In this document: positions 37,001 through 46,771 of the stretch, piece after piece | Numbering within the stretch: the stretch's first letter is position 1 | Layout: every line of letters begins with the position of its first letter | DNA from: Acidovorax sp. GBBC 1281 | Lineage (GTDB): Bacteria; Pseudomonadota; Gammaproteobacteria; Burkholderiales; Burkholderiaceae_C | DNA: 64,000 nucleotides | Reading direction: 5' to 3' | NCBI RefSeq assembly: GCF_028473645.1 | Contig: NZ_CP097269.1 | Span: 5,541,501 to 5,605,500 of the forward strand | Made by a program: the position numbers and the translations under genes | The notes under the pieces: generated by a model | The model's input: only the letters and a program-made list of their open reading frames with translations | The model's database searches: none | What the model was told of the DNA's origin: nothing

Positions 37001-37309
37001 TCAGCGGTCGAGGATGACCAGGGTGCCGTGGCTGCCGGGCGCCACGGTGTGCGGCGTGCCCGCGGGAACGATGAAGACCTCGCCGGCCTGCACCATGTGG
37101 CGGGCCCCGCCGATCTCCAGGTTCATCTGCCCTTGCAGCACCAGCAGGGCCTCGTCGAAATCGTGGATCTCGTCGGGGTAGGCCTGCGCATCCATGCGCA
37201 GCACCTTCACCTGCGCGCCCGCGGCCACGCCGCACACCTGCGACCGCCAGGCCTGCGGGGCCGAGCGCGACAGCGCCAGCAGATCGATGGGAGCGGCCGG
37301 CGTCGTCAT
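37001..37309 (-). CDS. Small cupin-domain protein
   Basis: 102 residues, single cupin barrel with FDEALLVLQGQMNLEIGG and GEVFIVPAGTPHTV, keeping a metal-type histidine in each motif region. The function is not predictable. It overlaps the preceding hydrolase gene by four bases (ATGA), and the pair sits between parA and parB. Confidence 0.85.
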   Translation of the reverse strand: MTTPAAPIDLLALSRSAPQAWRSQVCGVAAGAQVKVLRMDAQAYPDEIHDFDEALLVLQGQMNLEIGGARHMVQAGEVFIVPAGTPHTVAPGSHGTLVILDR

Positions 37310-37860
37310 GCTGCAGGCCCCGGGGCCTGCAGCAACGGCTGCAGCCATGCCAGGCCCTCGCCCCAGTCCCCCAGGCCCGATTCGGCATTGATGTGGCCGA
37401 GCGCGCCCGCATCGACGAAGCGCGCGCCCCAGTCGCGGCCCAGTGCCTGCACGCGCTCGAAGCTGCAATAGGGGTCGTTGCGGCTGCCCACCAGCACGGC
37501 GGGAAAAGGCAGCGGCTGGCGCGCGATGGGGGCCCAGCCGGGCAGCAGGGACGCGATATCGGGGTGCTCCACGTCGCCGGGGGCCACCAGCAGCGCGCCA
37601 CGCACGCGGTGGGCATTCTTGGTATGCGCCGCCCACCACGCGGTGAGGATGCAGCCCAGGCTGTGCGCCACCAGCACCACGGGGCCGCCGGCGTCCACCA
37701 CGACCTCTTCCAGGCGGGCGGACCAGTCGCCGCGCAGCGGGTGCATCCAGTCGTGCTGCTCCACGCGCCGGTAGCCGTGCAGGCGCTCCCAGCGACTTTG
37801 CCAGTGGTCTTCCCCGGAGTTCTGCCAACCGGGAAGCAGCAGCACGTTGTCTGGTTTCAT
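37306..37860 (-). CDS. RBBP9/YdeN family alpha/beta hydrolase
   Basis: 184 residues. LLPGWQNSGEDHWQSRWE at the N-terminus is the signature of the RBBP9/YdeN family; the nucleophile is in VLVAHSLGCIL, the acid in VGSRNDPYCSF, and the histidine in GALGHINAESGLGDW. A small serine hydrolase of unknown substrate. Probably part of a parA-hydrolase-cupin-parB transcription unit. Confidence 0.9.
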   Translation of the reverse strand: MKPDNVLLLPGWQNSGEDHWQSRWERLHGYRRVEQHDWMHPLRGDWSARLEEVVVDAGGPVVLVAHSLGCILTAWWAAHTKNAHRVRGALLVAPGDVEHPDIASLLPGWAPIARQPLPFPAVLVGSRNDPYCSFERVQALGRDWGARFVDAGALGHINAESGLGDWGEGLAWLQPLLQAPGPAA

Positions 37861-37862
37861 AC

Positions 37863-37877
37863 TATGTTTTTGATAGC
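37863..37877. repeat. Short intergenic dyad CTAT-N7-ATAG
   Basis: CTATGTTTTTGATAG, in the 75-base gap between parA and the hydrolase gene. It resembles the better dyads at 12222 and 42968 (GCTATT-N5-AATAGC type), followed each time by AAA or CAAAC. A family of short extragenic dyads of this kind is common in comamonad genomes as I recall them; role unknown. Confidence 0.4.
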
Positions 37878-37935
37878 AAAAAGGGCAATAAATCCGCCGG
37901 CATGGGGGCGATCTGGCGCTAAAATCCGCTGCGGC

Positions 37936-38706
37936 CTACATGCGCTTGACGCGCTTGACCATCTCGCGGGCGAAGTCCACGAACGCCTGGCTGCCCTTGG
38001 CGGACGGATCGAACACCACGCCGGGCAGGCCGTAGCTCGGCGCCTCGGCCAGGCGCACGTTGCGCGGGATCACCGTGTTGAACACCTTGTCGCCGAAGTG
38101 GTCCTTGAGCTGCTCGCTCACCTGGCTTTGCAGCGTGATGCGCGGGTCGAACATCACGCGCAGCAGGCCGATGATCTGCAGGTCCTTGTTCAGATTGGCG
38201 TGCACCTGCTTGATGGTGTTGACCAGATCGGTCAGCCCCTCCAGTGCGAAATACTCGCACTGCATGGGCACGATGACGCCGTGGGCGCAGCACAGGCCGT
38301 TCAGGGTCAGCATGCTCAAGGACGGCGGGCAGTCGATGAGGATGAAATCGTAGTTCGCGTCCACCTCGGCGAGGGCGGCCTTCAGGCGGCGCTCGCGGTG
38401 ATCCAGGGCCACCAGTTCCACCTCGGCGCCGGCCAGCTCGCGGTTGGCGCCCAGCACGTGGTAGCCGCACTTTTCCGACAGCACCGCCGCCTCCTTGACG
38501 GAAGACGACTCCAGCAGCACGTCGTACACCGTCAGCTCCAGCGCACGCTTGTCCACGCCCGAGCCCATGGTGGCATTGCCCTGCGGGTCCAGATCGACCA
38601 TCAGCACCCCCTGGCCGATCTTGGCCAGCCCCGCGGCCAGGTTGACGGAGGTCGTGGTCTTGCCCACCCCGCCCTTCTGATTGGCAATGCAAAAAATCTT
38701 GGCCAT
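37936..38706 (-). CDS. parA: Chromosome-partitioning ATPase ParA (Soj)
   Basis: 256 residues. Deviant Walker A KGGVGKTTTSVNLAAGLA near the start (FCIANQKGG), Walker A' VDLDPQGNATMG and Walker B LIDCPPSLSMLTLNGL. It lacks the extra N-terminal helix-turn-helix of plasmid ParA types, so it is the chromosomal Soj form, dynamic on the nucleoid and stimulated by ParB. Confidence 0.97.
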   Translation of the reverse strand: MAKIFCIANQKGGVGKTTTSVNLAAGLAKIGQGVLMVDLDPQGNATMGSGVDKRALELTVYDVLLESSSVKEAAVLSEKCGYHVLGANRELAGAEVELVALDHRERRLKAALAEVDANYDFILIDCPPSLSMLTLNGLCCAHGVIVPMQCEYFALEGLTDLVNTIKQVHANLNKDLQIIGLLRVMFDPRITLQSQVSEQLKDHFGDKVFNTVIPRNVRLAEAPSYGLPGVVFDPSAKGSQAFVDFAREMVKRVKRM

Positions 38707-38728
38707 GGCTGCTTTCGTTTCGCGGAAA

Positions 38729-39343
38729 TTATTTGGAGAGGGCCAGCTTGATGCCGAAGCCGATGAGGAAGACGCCGGCGATCTTTTCGAGTCCGCGCGC
38801 GATCTTCGGGTTGGCGCGCATGCGCTCGGCCAGGCGGTGGGTCAGCAGCACGACGACGAGGCCGTACAGGAAGGTGAGCACCGCGATGGTGGCCGCCATG
38901 GCGCCGAAGGTCAGCAGGCCCTGGTGGCGCGCCGGGTCCACGAACAGCGGGAAGAACGCCATGTAGAACACGATGGCCTTGGGGTTGAGCAGCGTGATCC
39001 ACGCCGCCTGCTGGAAGTAGTGCCGGGGCTCGATGTGGAGCACCGGCTGGCCGCCGGGCTGGGCGGTCAGCATCTTGAAGCCCAGCCACGCCAGGTAGGC
39101 CGCGCCCAGCCACTGCACGGCATGGAAGGCCGCCGGGTACGAGGCCAGCAGCGCGGCGACGCCCGCCACCGCCATCCACATCAGCACCTGGTCGCCGGCC
39201 ATCACGCCCAGCGTGGCGGCCAAGCCTGCGCGCACGCCGCCCTTGCTGGTGGAGGTGATGAGCGCCAGGTTGCCGGGGCCGGGGATGGCGAGGAACAACA
39301 CGATGGCTGCGACGAACGCGCCGTAATCTGCTACGCCAAACAT
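38729..39343 (-). CDS. LysE family amino-acid exporter
   Basis: 204 residues, about six membrane segments. LFLAIPGPGNLALITSTSKGG is the LysE/RhtB signature with the conserved GPG, and LLNPKAIVFYMAFFP is the second family motif. Exports a basic or hydrophobic amino acid or related compound. It lies between rsmG and parA on the same strand, 22 bases from parA. Confidence 0.93.
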   Translation of the reverse strand: MFGVADYGAFVAAIVLFLAIPGPGNLALITSTSKGGVRAGLAATLGVMAGDQVLMWMAVAGVAALLASYPAAFHAVQWLGAAYLAWLGFKMLTAQPGGQPVLHIEPRHYFQQAAWITLLNPKAIVFYMAFFPLFVDPARHQGLLTFGAMAATIAVLTFLYGLVVVLLTHRLAERMRANPKIARGLEKIAGVFLIGFGIKLALSK

Positions 39344-39373
39344 GAAAGCCCCCCGAAAACTGGAGGAGCGAGT

Positions 39374-40072
39374 TTAAGCGACGGCCGGCGGCGCACCCGC
39401 CGGGCGGCGCATCCAGACGATGCAGCGCTCGGCATCCAGGCCGGGCACGGCGAGAGGTTCCACGTGAAACACCTGCACGCCCGCCGGCAGCGCGGCGATC
39501 TCGTCATCGGGCCGCTTGCCCTTCATGGCCAGCCACACGGCGTGTCCTGCCATGGCGCCGCTCGACCAGGTGGTGAAGTCCGGCAGCGAGGCGAAGGCGC
39601 GGCAGCTCACCAGGTCGTACGGCCCGGCCAGGGTCTCGACCCGGGCGTGGATGCCGTGCAGGTTGGGCAGGCGCAGCGTCACGGCGGCCTGCTGGATGAA
39701 CGCCGCCTTCTTGGCCACGGTGTCCACGCAACTCACATCCAGGCCCGGGCAGCAGATGGCGAACACCACGCCGGGGAGCCCGCCGCCCGAGCCCACATCC
39801 AGCAGGCGGGGCGGCAACGCGGGGTTGGCATCCAGGTCTGCCGGTATCAACGCCAGTTGGCGGCGCAGTGGCGGCACCGCAGCGAGGCTGTCCAGCAGGT
39901 GGTGGGTCAGCATCTCCTGCGGGTCTCGCACGGCCGTCAGGTTGTAGACCTTGTTCCACTTCTGCAGCAGCGACAGGAATTCCAGCAACTGGCCGATCTG
40001 GGCGCTGCCGAGTCCCAGCCCCAGGGCCTGTGCCCCTTCGGTCAGCGTGCCTTCCAACGCCTGCGGGCTCAT
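39374..40072 (-). CDS. rsmG: 16S rRNA (guanine527-N7)-methyltransferase RsmG
   Basis: 232 residues. Family start with [33 protein letters not shown], and the SAM site [16 protein letters not shown]. Methylates G527 of 16S rRNA; loss gives low-level streptomycin resistance. Its ATG overlaps the mnmG stop by four bases. One parS site (39456-39471) lies inside the gene near its 3' end. Confidence 0.97.
   Translation of the reverse strand: MSPQALEGTLTEGAQALGLGLGSAQIGQLLEFLSLLQKWNKVYNLTAVRDPQEMLTHHLLDSLAAVPPLRRQLALIPADLDANPALPPRLLDVGSGGGLPGVVFAICCPGLDVSCVDTVAKKAAFIQQAAVTLRLPNLHGIHARVETLAGPYDLVSCRAFASLPDFTTWSSGAMAGHAVWLAMKGKRPDDEIAALPAGVQVFHVEPLAVPGLDAERCIVWMRRPAGAPPAVA
39456..39471. other. parS: parS site 1 (inside rsmG)
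   Basis: GGTTCCACGTGAAACA, 15 of 16 positions of the parS consensus TGTTNCACGTGNAACA (first base differs). Lies about 2.5 kb from parB. Confidence 0.85.
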
Positions 40073-42075
40073 GCCGGCACCTGCGCAACCGCCGCCGCGG
40101 TGCCGAAGCCCTTGAACCCGCCCTTCTTCAGGTGCACCAGCAGCAGCGAGATCGCGGCGGGCGTCACCCCCGAGATGCGCGAGGCTTGGCCCAGGGTTTC
40201 CGGCCGGTGCTTGTGCAGCTTCTGGCGCACCTCGATGGACAGCGCGGGCACCTGGAGGTAGTCCAGCTCGGCGGGCAGGCGCAGCGTTTCGAAATGGGCC
40301 GCGCGCTGCACCTCGTCCTTTTGACGGTCGATGTAGCCAGAATACTTGGCGGCGATCTCCACCTGCTCGACCACCGGGTCCGCCAGTTCACCCAGTGTTT
40401 CACGTGAAACGTCCGGCGACGCCAACCGGCCGCCGTCCATGCCCATGAGCGTGCCGTAGTCCACTCCGGGGCGGCGCAGCAGGTCGAACAGGTTGTATTC
40501 ATGCTCGATGGATCTGCCCAGCACCCGGGCCGACTCGTCGGCAGGCAGGCTGCGGGGGTTGACCCAGGTGCCCTTGAGGCGCTCTGTTTCACGTGAAACC
40601 GCGTCGCGCTTGCGGCTGAAGGCATCCCACCGCGCATCGTCCACCAGGCCCAACTGGCGACCGGCCTCGGTCAGGCGCATGTCCGCGTTGTCCTCGCGCA
40701 GTTGCAGGCGAAACTCCGCCCGGCTGGTGAACATGCGGTAGGGCTCGGTCACGCCCTTGGTAATGAGGTCGTCCACCATCACACCCAGGTAGGCCTCGTC
40801 CCGCCGCGGCAGCCAGGCGCCCCCGAAATCGTTGGCCTCGCCCTTGATCTGGCGGCACTGCAGCGCGGCATTGATGCCTGCGAACAACCCCTGCGCCGCG
40901 GCCTCTTCGTAGCCCGTGGTGCCGTTGATCTGACCGGCGAAGAACAATCCCTGCACCTGCCGCGTCTCGAACGTGCTCTTGAGCGAGCGCGGGTCGAAGT
41001 AGTCGTACTCGATGGCGTAGCCGGGCCGCAGGATGTGCGCGTTCTCCAGCCCCGCCATGCTGCGCACTAGGTCGTACTGGATGTCGAACGGCAGACTGGT
41101 GCTGATGCCGTTGGGATAGAACTCGTGCGTGGTCAGCCCTTCGGGCTCCAGGAAGATCTGGTGGCTGTCCTTGTCGGCAAACCGGTTGATCTTGTCTTCC
41201 ACGCTCGGGCAGTAGCGAGGGCCGACGCCCTCGATCTTGCCGGTGAACATCGGGCTGCGGTCGAAGCCGCTGCGGATGATGTCGTGGGTGCGCTCGTTGG
41301 TGTGGGTCATCCAGCACGGCACTTGGCGCGGGTGCATGGCCGCTCCGCCGTGGGCATGCGCCATGAAGCTGAACACCGGCACGGCGCCCTCGTTCACGCC
41401 GCCGGGCATGCCGTCGCCGGGCTGCTCCTCGCAGCGGGAAAAGTCGATGCTGCGGCCATCGATGCGCGGGGGCGTGCCAGTCTTCAGCCGCCCCTGCGGC
41501 AGCTTCAGTTCCTTCAAGCGGGCCGACAGGCTGGCGGCCGGCGGGTCGCCCGCCCGGCCGGCGGCGTAGTTGTTCAGGCCCACATGGATCTTGCCGTCCA
41601 GGAAGGTGCCGGCAGTGAGCACCACGGTGCGGCTGCGAAACCGCAGGCCCACCTGCGTGACGGCGCCCACCACGCGGTCGCCCTCGACCATCAGGTCGTC
41701 CACGGCCTGCTGGAACAGCCACAGGTTGGGCTGGTTCTCCAGCATGCGGCGGATGGCGGCCTTGTACAGGATGCGGTCGGCCTGCGCGCGCGTGGCCCGC
41801 ACGGCCGGGCCCTTGGAACTGTTGAGGATGCGGAACTGGATGCCACCCTCGTCCGTGGCCAGCGCCATGGCACCGCCCAGTGCATCCACTTCCTTGACCA
41901 GATGGCCCTTGCCGATGCCGCCGATGGAGGGGTTGCAGCTCATCTGCCCCAGCGTCTCGATGTTGTGCGTGAGCAGCAGCGTGCGCTGGCCCATGCGCGC
42001 GGCGGCCAGCGCGGCCTCGGTGCCGGCATGGCCGCCACCGACGACGATGACATCAAATTCCTGGGGGTACAACAT
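40069..42075 (-). CDS. mnmG: tRNA uridine-5-carboxymethylaminomethyl(34) synthesis enzyme MnmG
   Basis: 668 residues. The N-terminal FAD fold [23 protein letters not shown], then [38 protein letters not shown] and [18 protein letters not shown], and the C-terminal helical GidA domain ending near [11 protein letters not shown]. With MnmE it modifies wobble U34. The ATG at 42075 was chosen because the longer frame to 42300 runs through the parS-containing intergenic region and has no family similarity. Two parS sites (40396 and 40585) lie inside the gene. The mnmG-rsmG-parA-parB order is the usual origin-proximal block. Confidence 0.97.
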   Translation of the reverse strand: MLYPQEFDVIVVGGGHAGTEAALAAARMGQRTLLLTHNIETLGQMSCNPSIGGIGKGHLVKEVDALGGAMALATDEGGIQFRILNSSKGPAVRATRAQADRILYKAAIRRMLENQPNLWLFQQAVDDLMVEGDRVVGAVTQVGLRFRSRTVVLTAGTFLDGKIHVGLNNYAAGRAGDPPAASLSARLKELKLPQGRLKTGTPPRIDGRSIDFSRCEEQPGDGMPGGVNEGAVPVFSFMAHAHGGAAMHPRQVPCWMTHTNERTHDIIRSGFDRSPMFTGKIEGVGPRYCPSVEDKINRFADKDSHQIFLEPEGLTTHEFYPNGISTSLPFDIQYDLVRSMAGLENAHILRPGYAIEYDYFDPRSLKSTFETRQVQGLFFAGQINGTTGYEEAAAQGLFAGINAALQCRQIKGEANDFGGAWLPRRDEAYLGVMVDDLITKGVTEPYRMFTSRAEFRLQLREDNADMRLTEAGRQLGLVDDARWDAFSRKRDAVSRETERLKGTWVNPRSLPADESARVLGRSIEHEYNLFDLLRRPGVDYGTLMGMDGGRLASPDVSRETLGELADPVVEQVEIAAKYSGYIDRQKDEVQRAAHFETLRLPAELDYLQVPALSIEVRQKLHKHRPETLGQASRISGVTPAAISLLLVHLKKGGFKGFGTAAAVAQVPA
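40396..40411. other. parS: parS site 2 (inside mnmG)
   Basis: TGTTTCACGTGAAACG, one mismatch (last base) to the consensus. Confidence 0.88.
40585..40600. other. parS: parS site 3 (inside mnmG)
   Basis: TGTTTCACGTGAAACC, one mismatch (last base) to the consensus, 189 bases from site 2. Confidence 0.88.
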
Positions 42076-42228
42076 GGGACTGCTCCGGGGCCCCGCGGGG
42101 CCGTTCATCGATTCGATCGCCGCCGCAGGGCGCGGGGCGTGCCCGGCAGGAGCGGCGCCGAAGGCCGGCCCTGGCAGGCTGGAAAACGCGTGATTTTCCC
42201 ACTTCGGGCCCGCCCCTGCCACCGGTGC

Positions 42229-42244
42229 TGTTTCACGTGGAACA
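42229..42244. other. parS: parS site 4 (mnmG upstream region)
   Basis: TGTTTCACGTGGAACA, an exact match to TGTTNCACGTGNAACA. It lies in the 233-base region between divergent mnmG and the FMN reductase (42076-42308), which otherwise shows no gene. Confidence 0.95.
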
Positions 42245-42308
42245 GGCGCCTTGCGACAACGGGTTTCTTGCAGGTTTCCTGCCCCATCGGTGTGCTTCAA
42301 TCGCGGCC

Positions 42309-42905
42309 ATGCAAAAACTCCTCGTCTTCGCGGGCAGTACCCGCCAGCAGTCGTTCAACCGCCGTCTCGCCCGCGCCACCGCCGACATCGCGCGCGATGC
42401 CGGGGCCGACGTGACGCTGCTCGAACTGTCGGACTTCGACATCCCCATGTACAACGCCGACCTGGAAGCCGCCGGCACCCCGCCCGACGTGCTGCGCCTG
42501 AAGGCTGCGCTGGACGCCCACCCGGGCTGGATCATCTGCTCGCCCGAATACAACGGCAGCTACACCGCCCTGCTCAAGAACACCATCGACTGGGCCTCCA
42601 GCCCCGTGGCCGGCCACCCGGTGTGGAGCGACGGCACCCGCCCCTTCCGCGGCAAGGTGGTGGGCATGCTGAGCGCTTCCAACGGCGGCCTGGGCGGCCT
42701 GCGCTCGCAGAGCCACCTGGCGCCCCTGCTCATCAACTTGGAGTGCTGGGTGGCCCCGCAGTCCTTCGCCCTGGGCCTGGCGGCCAGCGCCCTGGACGAC
42801 CAGGGCACGCTGGCGCACGAGCCGCACCGCCAGCGCGTGCGCGCGGTGGTGGACCAGGTGCTGTGGGCGGCCGACCGGCTGGCCATGCCGGGCCTGCCCG
42901 CTTGA
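42309..42905 (+). CDS. NADPH-dependent FMN reductase / NAD(P)H:quinone oxidoreductase
   Basis: 198 residues with the flavodoxin-like fold: [20 protein letters not shown] (FMN phosphate loop) and [21 protein letters not shown], the family signature PEYNxSxPxxLKNxIDW. Reduces FMN, quinones or azo compounds with NADPH. ATG at 42309 lies just after the divergent mnmG/parS region. Confidence 0.93.
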   Translation: MQKLLVFAGSTRQQSFNRRLARATADIARDAGADVTLLELSDFDIPMYNADLEAAGTPPDVLRLKAALDAHPGWIICSPEYNGSYTALLKNTIDWASSPVAGHPVWSDGTRPFRGKVVGMLSASNGGLGGLRSQSHLAPLLINLECWVAPQSFALGLAASALDDQGTLAHEPHRQRVRAVVDQVLWAADRLAMPGLPA

Positions 42906-42967
42906 GGCAGGCCACCCAGGGATCTGGCCCGAACGGTGCCGCACCGCAATATCCACTAGGGCATTTA

Positions 42968-42984
42968 GCTATTATTTCGATAGC
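42968..42984. repeat. Short intergenic dyad GCTATT-N5-GATAGC
   Basis: AGCTATTATTTCGATAGCAA, differing by one base from the dyad at 12221-12240 (AGCTATTATTTCAATAGCAA). Both are preceded by a CTAG-containing segment and followed by AAC or AAACC. It lies directly upstream of the cysteine-cluster gene start. Confidence 0.6.
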
Positions 42985-42990
42985 AAACCA

Positions 42991-43299
42991 ATGGCAGATG
43001 CAGTCGTGACGGTTTGCCGGCCCGGCTGCGGCGCCTGCTGCACGGCCCCCTCGATCACCAGCCCGATCCCCGGCATGCCCCAGGGCAAGCCGGCCGGCGT
43101 GCGCTGCATCCAGCTGGACGATGCGCAGCGCTGCCGCATCTTCGGCCACCCGGGGCGCCCGGCCGTGTGCGGCTCGCTGCAGCCCGAGCCGGCCATGTGC
43201 GGGCCGGACCGGGCCCACGCCCTGCACTACCTGGGCCAGCTGGAGGCGGTCACTCGCCCGGCGCCCCCGCCTTCAGCGGCCTCGGCCGCTTCCGGCTAG
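42991..43299 (+). CDS. YkgJ family cysteine-cluster protein
   Basis: 102 residues. Cysteines C-x3-C-x2-CC in [17 protein letters not shown], then [26 protein letters not shown], as in the CxxCxxCC (YkgJ) zinc- or iron-binding family. Function unknown in the family. The short intergenic dyad lies just ahead, and no clear ribosome binding site is visible. Confidence 0.87.
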   Translation: MADAVVTVCRPGCGACCTAPSITSPIPGMPQGKPAGVRCIQLDDAQRCRIFGHPGRPAVCGSLQPEPAMCGPDRAHALHYLGQLEAVTRPAPPPSAASAASG

Positions 43300-43338
43300 C
43301 ATGCAGAGCTTGTCCAACACCACACCTTCGGGTCATCC

Positions 43339-43947
43339 ATGAAGCTCTACTACAGCCCCGGCGCCTGCTCGCTCTCCCCCCACATCGCCCTGCACGAAGC
43401 GGGCCTGGCCTTCACGCCCGTGCTGGCCAGCACCAAGAGCCACAAGCTGCAGGACGGCACGGACTACTACACGATCAACCCGCTGGGCTACGTGCCCCTG
43501 CTGGAGCTGGACGACGGTACCCGCCTGCGCGAAGGCCCGGCCATCGTGCAGTACATCGCCGACCAGGCCCCCCTCAAGAACCTGGCCCCCGCCAATGGCA
43601 CCCTGGCCCGCTACCGCCTGCAGGAATGGCTGACCTTCATCGGCACCGAACTGCACAAGGGCTTCAGCCCCCTGTTCGGCACGTCCACGCCCGAGGAATA
43701 CAAGACCACCGTGCGCGAAAAGCTCCTGTCGCGCCTGCAATGGGTGGACAGCCAGCTCGACGGCAAGGAATGGCTCATGGGCGAGCATTTCTCGGTGGCC
43801 GACGGCTACCTGTTCACCGTCGTGGGCTGGGGCAAGGTGGTGGGCCTGGACACGTCCCACCTGACCCACCTGTCGGCCCACCACGCCCGCGTGGGCGCCC
43901 GCCCTGCGGTGCAGGCAGCCCTCAAGGCCGAAGGCCTGCTCAAGTAA
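43339..43947 (+). CDS. gst: Glutathione S-transferase
   Basis: 202 residues. KLYYSPGACSLSPHIAL is the thioredoxin-like N-terminus of beta-class bacterial GSTs (catalytic Cys10 region), INPLGYVPLLELDDG and LREGPAIVQYIAD bind glutathione, and FSVADGYLFTVVGW is the GST C-terminal motif. Conjugates glutathione to electrophiles. Confidence 0.95.
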   Translation: MKLYYSPGACSLSPHIALHEAGLAFTPVLASTKSHKLQDGTDYYTINPLGYVPLLELDDGTRLREGPAIVQYIADQAPLKNLAPANGTLARYRLQEWLTFIGTELHKGFSPLFGTSTPEEYKTTVREKLLSRLQWVDSQLDGKEWLMGEHFSVADGYLFTVVGWGKVVGLDTSHLTHLSAHHARVGARPAVQAALKAEGLLK

Positions 43948-43990
43948 GCCAGACCAACGGCGGGGGTCGGGCGTGCCTTCGGTGCCTGGA

Positions 43991-44878
43991 TCAGGCACGC
44001 CCCCCCTTCCACGGCACCAGCCGCGCCTCGGCCCAGCGCACGGCCAGGTCGAAGGACCAGGCCACCAGGCCGATCACCAGAATGCCCATCACCACCAGGT
44101 CGGTGCGCAGGAAGTTCGAGGCGTTGAGCACCATCTGCCCCACGCCCACGGTGGCGGCCACCATCTCGGCCGCCACCAGCGTCGTCCAGCCGAAGCCCAG
44201 GGCGATGCGCAGGCCCACCAGGATCTCCGGCAGCGCCGCCGGCACCACCACATGCCACACCACCTGCAGGCGGCTCGCCCCCAGCGAGGCCGCGGCATTG
44301 AGCTGCTCGGTGCTGGCGCTGCGCACGCCGGCCTTGGCGGCCAGGGCGATGGGCGCGAAGCACGCCAGGTAGATCAGCAGCACCTTCGACGCCTCGTCGA
44401 TGCCCAGCCAGATCACGATGAGCGGCAGGTAGGCCAGGGGCGGCAGGGGCCGGTAGAACTCGATCGGCGGGTCGAACACCCCGCGCGCGATGCGGCTCAC
44501 CCCCATGGCGATGCCCACCGGCACGGCCGTCACCGCGGCCAGGGCGAACGCGCCGAACACGCGCAGGGCGCTCCACTGCAGGTGCACCCACAGCGGCTCG
44601 CCGCCCTGGATCCGCCCGTGCCAGGCATCGAAGAACGCCCGCGCCACGGCGCTCGGCGCCGGCAGGAACAGCGGCGGCACCCAGCGCCAGTGCGTGGCGG
44701 CCCACCACAGGGCCAGCAGCGCCACGACGCACAGGGCGCTCAAGGCCCGGCTGCTGCCCGCACCGGGCCGCAGGAAGGGCGACACGGGGCGCACCGTGGC
44801 CGGATCGGGCTCCTCCGGAACGGGGGGCCGCAGCGCCGCGTCCTGCGGGGCCACCTGCTGCCCCATCCCGCCGCTCAT
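43991..44878 (-). CDS. tauC: Taurine/aliphatic sulfonate-type ABC transporter permease
   Basis: 295 residues with about six membrane segments and the binding-protein-dependent transport motif [27 protein letters not shown] (EAA loop). A low-complexity leader of about 45 residues precedes the first segment. Overlaps the ATPase gene by four bases. Confidence 0.9.
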   Translation of the reverse strand: MSGGMGQQVAPQDAALRPPVPEEPDPATVRPVSPFLRPGAGSSRALSALCVVALLALWWAATHWRWVPPLFLPAPSAVARAFFDAWHGRIQGGEPLWVHLQWSALRVFGAFALAAVTAVPVGIAMGVSRIARGVFDPPIEFYRPLPPLAYLPLIVIWLGIDEASKVLLIYLACFAPIALAAKAGVRSASTEQLNAAASLGASRLQVVWHVVVPAALPEILVGLRIALGFGWTTLVAAEMVAATVGVGQMVLNASNFLRTDLVVMGILVIGLVAWSFDLAVRWAEARLVPWKGGRA

Positions 44879-45747
44879 GCCCCGGCCCCCACCGGCCCGG
44901 GCACCCCGGCCTGCGGTCCCACCCAATCGAGCACCCGCTCGCGCCAGGCGATGAAGTCCGGGCTGGATTTCACCGCGCGCGCCGCCTGGCCGCCCAGATG
45001 GGCGCGGTTGAACGCCAGGGCCTGCTCGCGCACGATGCGGCCCGGGCGGGGCGACATCACCACCAGGCGCGAGGCGAGGAACAGCGCCTCCTCCAGATCG
45101 TGGGTGATGAAGAAAATGGTCTTGCCCGTGCGCTGCCACAGCCGCAGCACCAGTTCCTGCAGCGATTCGCGCGTGAAGGCGTCGAGCGCGCCCAGCGGCT
45201 CGTCCATCAGCATCACGTCCGGGTCGCTGGCCAGCACGCGGGCAATGCCCACGCGCTGCTGCATGCCGCCCGACAGCTGCCACACGGGCGCCTGAGCGAA
45301 CGCCTCCAGTCCCACCAGGGCCAGCGTCTCGGCCGCCACCGCCCGGCGTGTTCCACGTGGAACACCGCGCAGCCGCAGGCCCAGGGCCACGTTGTCGATC
45401 ACGTTGAGCCAGGGCATCAGCGCATGCTTTTGGAACACCACGCCGCGCTCGGCCCCCGGCCCGCGCACCACGCGCCCGCCCAGCGCGATGTGTCCCGCCG
45501 AGGCCGGCGTGAATCCGGCAATGCAGTTGAGCAGCGTGGTCTTGCCGCAGCCCGATGCGCCCAGGGCGACAACGAATTCGCCCGCAGCGATGTCCAGGTC
45601 CACGCCGGCGAGCGCCAGCACCGGCGCGGCCCCGCGCGCCCCGGCGTAGCGCACGCTCAGGCCGCGGATGACCAGATCGCCCGCGCCATGGGCCACGGGT
45701 GGCAAGGCCGCAGGGTCTTCGCCCGCGGCCGGCAGGCTACTTCGCAC
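44875..45747 (-). CDS. tauB: Taurine/aliphatic sulfonate-type ABC transporter ATPase
   Basis: 290 residues starting at GTG. Walker [14 protein letters not shown]-loop [13 protein letters not shown], signature [15 protein letters not shown], Walker [13 protein letters not shown] and H-loop [13 protein letters not shown]. The Q-loop HALMPW and the [11 protein letters not shown] segment are typical of TauB/SsuB. The GTG overlaps the binding-protein stop by 11 bases. A parS site lies inside the gene. Confidence 0.92.
   Translation of the reverse strand: MRSSLPAAGEDPAALPPVAHGAGDLVIRGLSVRYAGARGAAPVLALAGVDLDIAAGEFVVALGASGCGKTTLLNCIAGFTPASAGHIALGGRVVRGPGAERGVVFQKHALMPWLNVIDNVALGLRLRGVPRGTRRAVAAETLALVGLEAFAQAPVWQLSGGMQQRVGIARVLASDPDVMLMDEPLGALDAFTRESLQELVLRLWQRTGKTIFFITHDLEEALFLASRLVVMSPRPGRIVREQALAFNRAHLGGQAARAVKSSPDFIAWRERVLDWVGPQAGVPGPVGAGA
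45349..45364. other. parS: parS site 5 (inside tauB)
   Basis: TGTTCCACGTGGAACA, an exact match and a perfect palindrome. It lies 3.1 kb beyond site 4 and 8.4 kb beyond parB, encoding a short segment of TauB in frame. Confidence 0.95.
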
Positions 45748-46771
45748 GCTGCACCCAGGTGGGGTTCACGCCCACCGAATAGTCGGGCAGCACGGCCTGG
45801 ATGGTGCCCTGCTCTTTCAGGAAGGCGGCCGTGGCGGCCAGCGACTGCGCCGCCACCGACTGCGCGCCGCCGCCCAGCCATTTCGGCGAGGCCTGCTCGG
45901 CCGGCGGCACGAAGGCATACAGCCCCAGGCTGGCAGGCACCGTGGGCGCCTCGGCGCCGGTCCACTTGGCCACCGCCTTGACCTGGGGCGAATCGGCCGT
46001 CCAGGCGGCCTTCTGGGCCGTGTACGCGCGGTCGGCATCGGCCAGTACCTGCACGAACTGGGTCAGGAAGGCGTCGTGCTCGCGCGCGAACGGCCTGGAC
46101 ACGGCCAGCGCGTCGAACGTGGCCTTGCCGGTCTGCGCGGCGATCTGGCCCGAGGTGGCGATCACCGTGCCGCTTTGCTTGGCCTTGGCCAGCACCGGGT
46201 CCCACACGAACGTGGCGTCGATGTCGCCGCGCTCCCACGCCGCCAGGATCTCGGGCGGGCGCAGGTTCACGATCTTCACGCCCTTGGGGTCCACGCCCGC
46301 CGCCTGCAGCGCCACCAGCGCGTGGAAGTGCGTGGTCGAGACGAACGGCAGGCCGATCTTCTTGCCCTTCAAGTCCGCCAGCTGCTTCACGCCCGAGCCG
46401 TTGCGGGCCACCAGGGCCTCGGCCTCGTGGATGTCGTCCAGGATCCAGAACACCTCGATGGGCACGCCCTGCGACAGCGCCGAGGCGAACGGCGAAGACC
46501 CCGCCTCGCCGATGTGGATCGCACCGGAGGCCAGTGCGCGCACCACCTCGGCCCCGCTGCCCAGCTTGCGGTAGGTGACCTGGTAGCCCGTGCGCTTTTC
46601 GACCTCCCGGGTCTCCTGCGCATAGCGCCACGGCACGACCATGTCCTGGTAGCCGATCACCACCTCCTTCTTGCCCTGCGCCCCGGCCGCCGCGCAGAAC
46701 AAGGTGGCGCCCAGCAGGGCGGAAAGGCCGCGCACGGCGGCCCTGCGGGTGGCGGAGAACGGGGAAGGCAT
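45737..46771 (-). CDS. tauA: Taurine-type ABC transporter periplasmic binding protein
   Basis: 344 residues. Signal peptide [17 protein letters not shown] after a basic start with two arginines; mature start about [19 protein letters not shown]. TauA features: [47 protein letters not shown] and [16 protein letters not shown]. It imports taurine or another sulfonate; no tauD dioxygenase is present, so the ligand could differ. ATG at 46771 is chosen over an upstream ATG at 46864, which would put a non-signal leader in front. Confidence 0.9.
   Translation of the reverse strand: MPSPFSATRRAAVRGLSALLGATLFCAAAGAQGKKEVVIGYQDMVVPWRYAQETREVEKRTGYQVTYRKLGSGAEVVRALASGAIHIGEAGSSPFASALSQGVPIEVFWILDDIHEAEALVARNGSGVKQLADLKGKKIGLPFVSTTHFHALVALQAAGVDPKGVKIVNLRPPEILAAWERGDIDATFVWDPVLAKAKQSGTVIATSGQIAAQTGKATFDALAVSRPFAREHDAFLTQFVQVLADADRAYTAQKAAWTADSPQVKAVAKWTGAEAPTVPASLGLYAFVPPAEQASPKWLGGGAQSVAAQSLAATAAFLKEQGTIQAVLPDYSVGVNPTWVQRAK

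Noticed and set aside
42076..42308. Replication origin in the region upstream of mnmG
   Set aside because: No DnaA-box cluster (TTATCCACA) and no AT-rich element were seen; only a parS site is present.
38000..45400. Other CACGTG hexamers as parS sites
   Set aside because: Only those with the full TGTTNCACGTGNAACA flanks, at most one mismatch, were kept.
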